The position numbers and the translations under genes were made by a program. Below are positions 28,762 to 32,055 of a stretch of DNA of 32,055 bases, one piece after another. The DNA is from Geomonas anaerohicana. Lineage in GTDB: Bacteria > Desulfobacterota > Desulfuromonadia > Geobacterales > Geobacteraceae. The stretch is taken from NCBI RefSeq assembly GCF_016458305.1, contig NZ_JAEMHL010000022.1, positions 1-32,055 on the forward strand. Reading direction: 5' to 3'. The notes beneath the pieces were generated by a model. The model had not been told where the DNA came from and did no database searches. It worked only from the letters and a program-made list of their open reading frames with translations. Every line of letters starts with the position of its first letter. Position 1 is the first letter of the stretch.

Positions 28762-29817
28762 TCAGGCGCTCTGGATCTTCCTGCGCAGCGAGAGCATTTC
28801 CAGGCTCAGCTCGGCCATGACACCCACGCGCTGCAACTCGAAGGCGCCGCCGCCGAGCCGGCCCTTACTGTCACTGGCACAAATGGCGCCGACCACGTGC
28901 CCTCCAAGCGAAACGGGGAGAAGCAGCGCCGGCGCGGGGAGCTTGCCGCCCATAGCCCGGACCAGCGTCCCCTCGGCGTCGCCAACAGCGAACTCGCAGA
29001 TCACCAGTCCCTTTTCCTGGACCATGCGCTGCAGATGGGCCATCTTCTCGATCTCCGCCTGGAATCCCGGGAAGCTCTCCACGGCCAACCCGTCGGCGAC
29101 AGCCTGGACCCCGACCGCCATGCCGGACTTGAGACGCAGGAAACCGCCCCGGTCGAACTCCCCGGAGATGTAGGAGATGAGCGCCTGCACCACCTCCTTC
29201 TCGCTGCCGGCGGCGGCCATCATGCCGGCCAGATCCTTGACGGTTACCTGGTCGGCGAACATGGGCTCCCCGACGGGGCCGATATCACGGCCTTCGAACG
29301 CATTATAGGAGGAGCGGGCCTCGATCCTGGTGCCGGCCTCGAAGTTGGTCCTGATCCCGCCTTCGACCTGGATGAACCGGGTGGGGCGGTTGATGCGGTA
29401 GAACCTCTCGAGGGCAAGGTTCAGCCTGACCTCGGGGCAGATCCTCGGCTTGATGACCATCCCGGTGACAAAGCCGATCTCGTCGAGCGCCTTGAAGTCG
29501 TGCGGATTGGTCATGGCGAGGGAGAGGCGCTTTCCTTCGACGGCCAGCGGGACCACCCGGTAGCGTTTGACCAGCTCGAGCGGCACCAGGCGCAACACCT
29601 GGTCCGGGATGGCAGACAGTTCCGCCGGCTCCACGCAGGGGGCGCCCATCTGCTCGCTCAGTACGTGGGCCAGTTCCTCCTCGGTGACCAGCCCCATCTC
29701 CACCAGGTTGGTGCCGATCCTGCCACCGTAGATCACCTGGGCCTGCAGCACCTGGTCCAGTTGAGCCTTGGTAAGCGCCCCCACCTTGAGCAACATCTCG
29801 CCAAGCTTTACCGACAT
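28762..29817 (-). CDS. MshEN domain protein with GAF-like C-terminus, paralogue
   Basis: 351 residues, similar along its whole length to the protein encoded at 27248-28273; the two arose by tandem duplication. The MshEN motifs are at 4-27 and 33-56 with the same spacing. The first begins KLGEMLLKVG, so the leading Arg, a guanine-stacking ligand in characterised MshEN domains, is Lys here; the second (RIGTNLVEMG) keeps Arg. Residues about 195-351 match the GAF-like part, ending GRLGGGAFELQRVGVMAELS. No ATPase motif is present. AGGAGG lies ahead of the ATG. It is divergent from the atp genes across about 360 bp. Confidence 0.85.
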   Translation of the reverse strand: MSVKLGEMLLKVGALTKAQLDQVLQAQVIYGGRIGTNLVEMGLVTEEELAHVLSEQMGAPCVEPAELSAIPDQVLRLVPLELVKRYRVVPLAVEGKRLSLAMTNPHDFKALDEIGFVTGMVIKPRICPEVRLNLALERFYRINRPTRFIQVEGGIRTNFEAGTRIEARSSYNAFEGRDIGPVGEPMFADQVTVKDLAGMMAAAGSEKEVVQALISYISGEFDRGGFLRLKSGMAVGVQAVADGLAVESFPGFQAEIEKMAHLQRMVQEKGLVICEFAVGDAEGTLVRAMGGKLPAPALLLPVSLGGHVVGAICASDSKGRLGGGAFELQRVGVMAELSLEMLSLRRKIQSA

Positions 29818-30097
29818 CGGTTACCTCCTTGAGCACCGCGGCTCGTGTTCAGAAAACCATGCTACTGAAACAGGAAAATTGGCGTATTCTACTTAACGCA
29901 AGCTGATGACGCAACCAACTTCTGCAGGACTCGATAAAAAGTGGGTCTGTTGTACACGGTCGAACAGCAGTTGGGCCTTGTTGGCAGCGACACCGGCTAA
30001 CTGTTACAATGGCAGAAGCGGGCAAGGCAAAGCACGCCCGGCACACGGGATACCGCGATAAATCGTTATTTTTGTTGAGCGCAGTCTTGGAAATTAA

Positions 30098-30127
30098 TTG
30101 ACATTAGCACCAGGTACGTGCTATTTA
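30098..30127 (+). promoter_or_regulatory. Promoter of the atpZ-atpI-atpB genes
   Basis: TTGACA at 30098-30103 and TATTTA at 30122-30127 with an 18-base spacer and an extended -10 TGC. A start near 30134 is predicted, with a GTATAC site at 30152-30157 just downstream. In the remainder of the 360-bp gap (29818-30097) I see nothing definite. Confidence 0.6.
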
Positions 30128-30177
30128 GCCTTGGTTTTCTACCCGTGATTTGTATACGGGAAAGAGGACACACAGTT

Positions 30178-30420
30178 ATGGATGAAGAAAAAAAGAACCT
30201 GCTCAGGACACTGGGCATGGTCTCCACCATGGGGATCTCGTTCGCGGTGGCCATCGCCATCGGCGTGTACGTCGGTCTGAAGCTGGACCAGTGGCTCGGG
30301 ACCAAGCCGTGGTTTTTCTTCATTTTTCTCTTCTTCGGCATTGCGGCAGGCTTCCGCAACATCTTCATATTAGCGGGCAAAGAACTGCGCGATGGCGGAG
30401 ACAAGGATAAACGAGAGTAA
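30178..30420 (+). CDS. atpZ: AtpZ/AtpI family small membrane protein
   Basis: 80 residues with two transmembrane helices (about 12-35 and 44-64) and charged ends. The segment IGVYVGLKLDQWLGTKPWFF is typical of the AtpZ family, which accompanies F0 genes and has been linked to F0 assembly and cation movement. It is the first gene after the promoter, and its end overlaps atpI by 29 bp. Confidence 0.88.
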   Translation: MDEEKKNLLRTLGMVSTMGISFAVAIAIGVYVGLKLDQWLGTKPWFFFIFLFFGIAAGFRNIFILAGKELRDGGDKDKRE

Positions 30421-30778
30421 CATCTTCTCCTGGCTGGTCCGGGGGAGCCTGCTGCTGAGCACGCTGCTCGCCGCGGCAGGCGCGCTGCTGATCTCACCGA
30501 GATTCGGCGGTTCCCTCTTCGTGGGGGGGATGCTGGCCCTGGCCAACTTCTTCTGGATCCGGGCCGGACTGGAAGCGGCGCTCAGGATGCAGCCGCGCAA
30601 CGCATCACGGTTCGCGATACTGCGCTACGTGTTACGGCTGGCCATCATGGCCGCCTTTTTGTACCTCTTGATCGTAGTCTTCAAGGCCGACATCTTCGGC
30701 CTGGTGATCGGACTCTCGGTCCTTGTTTTGAACATAATCGCTTTTTCGATATATTTGTCGACCCGTAAAGGAGGCTAG
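30392..30778 (+). CDS. atpI: ATP synthase subunit I
   Basis: 128 residues with four transmembrane helices, matching AtpI, a membrane chaperone helping c-ring assembly. It starts within atpZ and ends four bases before the atpB start, so the three genes are tightly coupled. The helix 2 segment [20 protein letters not shown] is family-like. Confidence 0.87.
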   Translation: MAETRINESNIFSWLVRGSLLLSTLLAAAGALLISPRFGGSLFVGGMLALANFFWIRAGLEAALRMQPRNASRFAILRYVLRLAIMAAFLYLLIVVFKADIFGLVIGLSVLVLNIIAFSIYLSTRKGG

Positions 30779-30782
30779 CTGC

Positions 30783-31472
30783 ATGGTTCATCCGTTTCTA
30801 TTCCTTCAGTTTTTCCGTGAGTTGCTGCACCCCCTCGGTTTCTCCGAGGCCAGCGCTGACGCCGTCGTCTACACCTGGCTGATCATGATCGGCCTGGTGC
30901 TCTTCTCCATCGTGGCCACCAAGAGGCTGCAGGCAGTTCCGTCCGGCGCGCAGAACTTCATGGAAGTCATCGTGGGCGGCATCGAGAACATGCTGGTTGA
31001 GACCATGGGCGAGCACGGCCGTCCGTTCTTCCCCCTGGTCGCGACCCTGGCGCTGTTCATCCTCGTTTCCAACCTGATCGGCCTGATCCCGGGCTTCTTC
31101 CCGCCGACCGCGAACATCAATACCACCGCGGCCTGCGCGGTCGTCGTCTTCATCACCACCCACATCGTGGGCGTGAAGGAGCACGGCGCCGGTTACATCA
31201 AACACTTCCTGGGCCCCATCGCCTGGCTGGCCCCGATGATGTTCTTCATCGAGGTGATCGGCCACCTGAGCCGCGTGATCTCGCTGACCCTGCGTCTCTT
31301 CGGTAACATGAACGGCCACGAGCTCGTTCTGATCATCTTCTTCGGCCTGGCTCCGTTCATGGTGCCGCTGCCGATGATGCTGATGGGCGTGCTGGTTTCC
31401 TTCATCCAGGCCTTCGTGTTCATGCTCCTGGCCATGATCTACATCCAGGGCTCGCTGGAGCACGCACACTAG
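30783..31472 (+). CDS. atpB: ATP synthase F0 subunit a
   Basis: 229 residues, five or six helices. It forms the stator half-channels against the c-ring. The essential Arg is in [18 protein letters not shown], and the C-terminal helix ends in [19 protein letters not shown], typical of subunit a. AGGAGG lies eight bases before the ATG. Confidence 0.97.
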   Translation: MVHPFLFLQFFRELLHPLGFSEASADAVVYTWLIMIGLVLFSIVATKRLQAVPSGAQNFMEVIVGGIENMLVETMGEHGRPFFPLVATLALFILVSNLIGLIPGFFPPTANINTTAACAVVVFITTHIVGVKEHGAGYIKHFLGPIAWLAPMMFFIEVIGHLSRVISLTLRLFGNMNGHELVLIIFFGLAPFMVPLPMMLMGVLVSFIQAFVFMLLAMIYIQGSLEHAH

Positions 31473-31477
31473 AAACC

Positions 31478-31497
31478 GTTCAACGTTCAACGTTCGA
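31478..31497. repeat. Half copy of the GTTCAACG element
   Basis: Two GTTCAACG units directly after atpB, as in the left arm of 20243-20351. No right arm is seen. Confidence 0.55.
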
Positions 31498-31537
31498 GGT
31501 TAAGCTCCTCAACATGAGCCAAGAACAGAAGTTACGA

Positions 31538-31566
31538 CTGACTACTTAATCTTTCATTCCTATACT
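31538..31566 (+). promoter_or_regulatory. Possible separate promoter for atpE
   Basis: CTGACT and TATACT are separated by 17 bases, 34 bp before atpE. A private promoter would fit the high c-subunit demand of the c-ring. Confidence 0.5.
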
Positions 31567-31599
31567 ATTTAGGAAAAATACGCAGCAAAGGAGAAACAA

Positions 31600-31875
31600 A
31601 TGGAATTCTTTACTATGTGTGTACTCGCAGCAGGCATCGGCATGGCTCTCGGCACCCTCGGCACCGGCATCGGTCAGGGTCTCGCAGTTAAGAGCGCAGT
31701 TGAAGGCGTTTCCCGTAACCCGGGCGCTTCCGGCAAAATCCTCACCACCATGATGATCGGTCTGGCGATGATCGAGTCCCTGGCAATCTACGCCCTCGTT
31801 GTTTGCCTCATCATCCTCTTCGCTAACCCGTACAAAGAAGTTGCAATGTCCGCTATCAAGGCTGTTGCGAAGTAA
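31600..31875 (+). CDS. atpE: ATP synthase F0 subunit c
   Basis: 91 residues, two helices with the polar loop SRNPGA. The c-ring rotor subunit. The ion-carrying Glu is E59 in AMIESLAIYAL. Q26 (GTGIGQGL), E59, S60 and Y64 match positions used for sodium binding in Na+-type c subunits, but the neighbouring Thr is Leu61, so ion choice is open. AGGAG precedes the ATG. The remaining F1 genes are not in the window. Confidence 0.97.
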   Translation: MEFFTMCVLAAGIGMALGTLGTGIGQGLAVKSAVEGVSRNPGASGKILTTMMIGLAMIESLAIYALVVCLIILFANPYKEVAMSAIKAVAK

Positions 31876-31900
31876 TTAGCTTCCCCACAAGGGAACGGAA

Positions 31901-31930
31901 AAGGGCGTGCCGCAAGGTACGCCCTTTTTT
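31901..31930 (+). terminator. Rho-independent terminator after atpE
   Basis: AAGGGCGTGCC, a four-base loop, GGTACGCCC and seven T, 25 bp after the atpE stop. It separates atpBE from any other atp genes. Confidence 0.92.
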
Positions 31931-31957
31931 TGGTGCTTTGCCGGGAAAGGCAAAGAC

Positions 31958-31980
31958 AAATCCCCCCTGTCCCCCCTTTG
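31958..31980. repeat. Left half of the REP-like repeat, interrupted
   Basis: AAATCCCCCCTGTCCCCCCT then TTG matches copies at 9713 and 28533, then stops at the point where those copies continue CGAAAGGGG or CGTTAAAGG. Confidence 0.65.
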
Positions 31981-32055
31981 TATAGACCGGAGACATAGGT
32001 TACACATGTTCGGAGACATGGGTGACACTTATTGCCAAGAAGTGACTTCCCTCTT
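31981..32055. mobile_element. Possible end of an insertion element with short direct repeats
   Basis: CGGAGACATAGGTTACACAT at 31988 and CGGAGACATGGGTGACACTT at 32011 are near-identical copies with a 23-bp period. Repeated ends of this sort border some integrase-type insertion sequences. No transposase is inside the window, so the call is tentative. Confidence 0.4.

Noticed and set aside
28447..29832. 461-residue plus-strand frame opposite the second MshEN gene
   Set aside because: Antisense shadow running through intergenic repeats; the minus-strand gene has a strong ribosome site and paralogue support.

Overview
The window looks like chromosome of a Geobacteraceae bacterium (Geobacter / Citrifermentans / Geomonas group). 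I infer this from the GC-rich coding style, a complete 14-gene nuoA-N operon next to hemL and to an atpZ-atpI-atpB-atpE cluster, a HymB-like NuoF, and dispersed repeat families of a kind common in these genomes. No database search was possible; family names rest on motifs read from the translations.

Layout. (1) Positions 1-9,700 are an accessory region, mostly on the minus strand: a broken REP-associated (Y1) transposase; a very AT-rich 3.4-kb gene for a reverse transcriptase fused to an HD phosphohydrolase-like domain; a truncated membrane-anchored Mrr-type nuclease; a 17-copy, 41-bp tandem repeat array; an FN3-like protein; an orphan NadS-type antitoxin; two secreted proteins of unknown function; a putative muralytic/chitosanase-like enzyme; and a RelE-type toxin-antitoxin pair. 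(2) Positions 10,018-25,316 hold nuoA-N on the minus strand (read from 25,316 leftward), ending at a strong terminator. (3) hemL (plus strand) diverges from nuoA across a 403-bp regulatory gap. (4) Two tandem paralogues with an N-terminal MshEN (c-di-GMP-binding) domain, but no ATPase, lie on the minus strand between hemL and atp. (5) Positions 30,178-31,875 carry the F0 genes atpZ, atpI, atpB and atpE, followed by a terminator, a REP-like repeat and what may be the end of an insertion element.

How the genes fit together. nuo encodes proton-pumping complex I feeding the quinone pool; atp encodes the membrane sector of the ATP synthase that uses the resulting gradient; hemL makes 5-aminolevulinate for the abundant haem such organisms need. 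The nuo/hemL intergenic region and the atp leader share a rare palindrome, GTATAC, placed just downstream of good sigma-70-like promoters for nuo and atp, which suggests shared control of the respiratory genes.

The best candidate for an undescribed system is the RT-HD fusion at 421-3780. It resembles the UG/Abi class of defence reverse transcriptases in layout (RT, long helical middle, C-terminal effector domain), but with an HD enzyme at the C-terminus. Second are the 41-bp hairpin array and three families of short-unit inverted-repeat elements sitting in operon gaps and gene borders.
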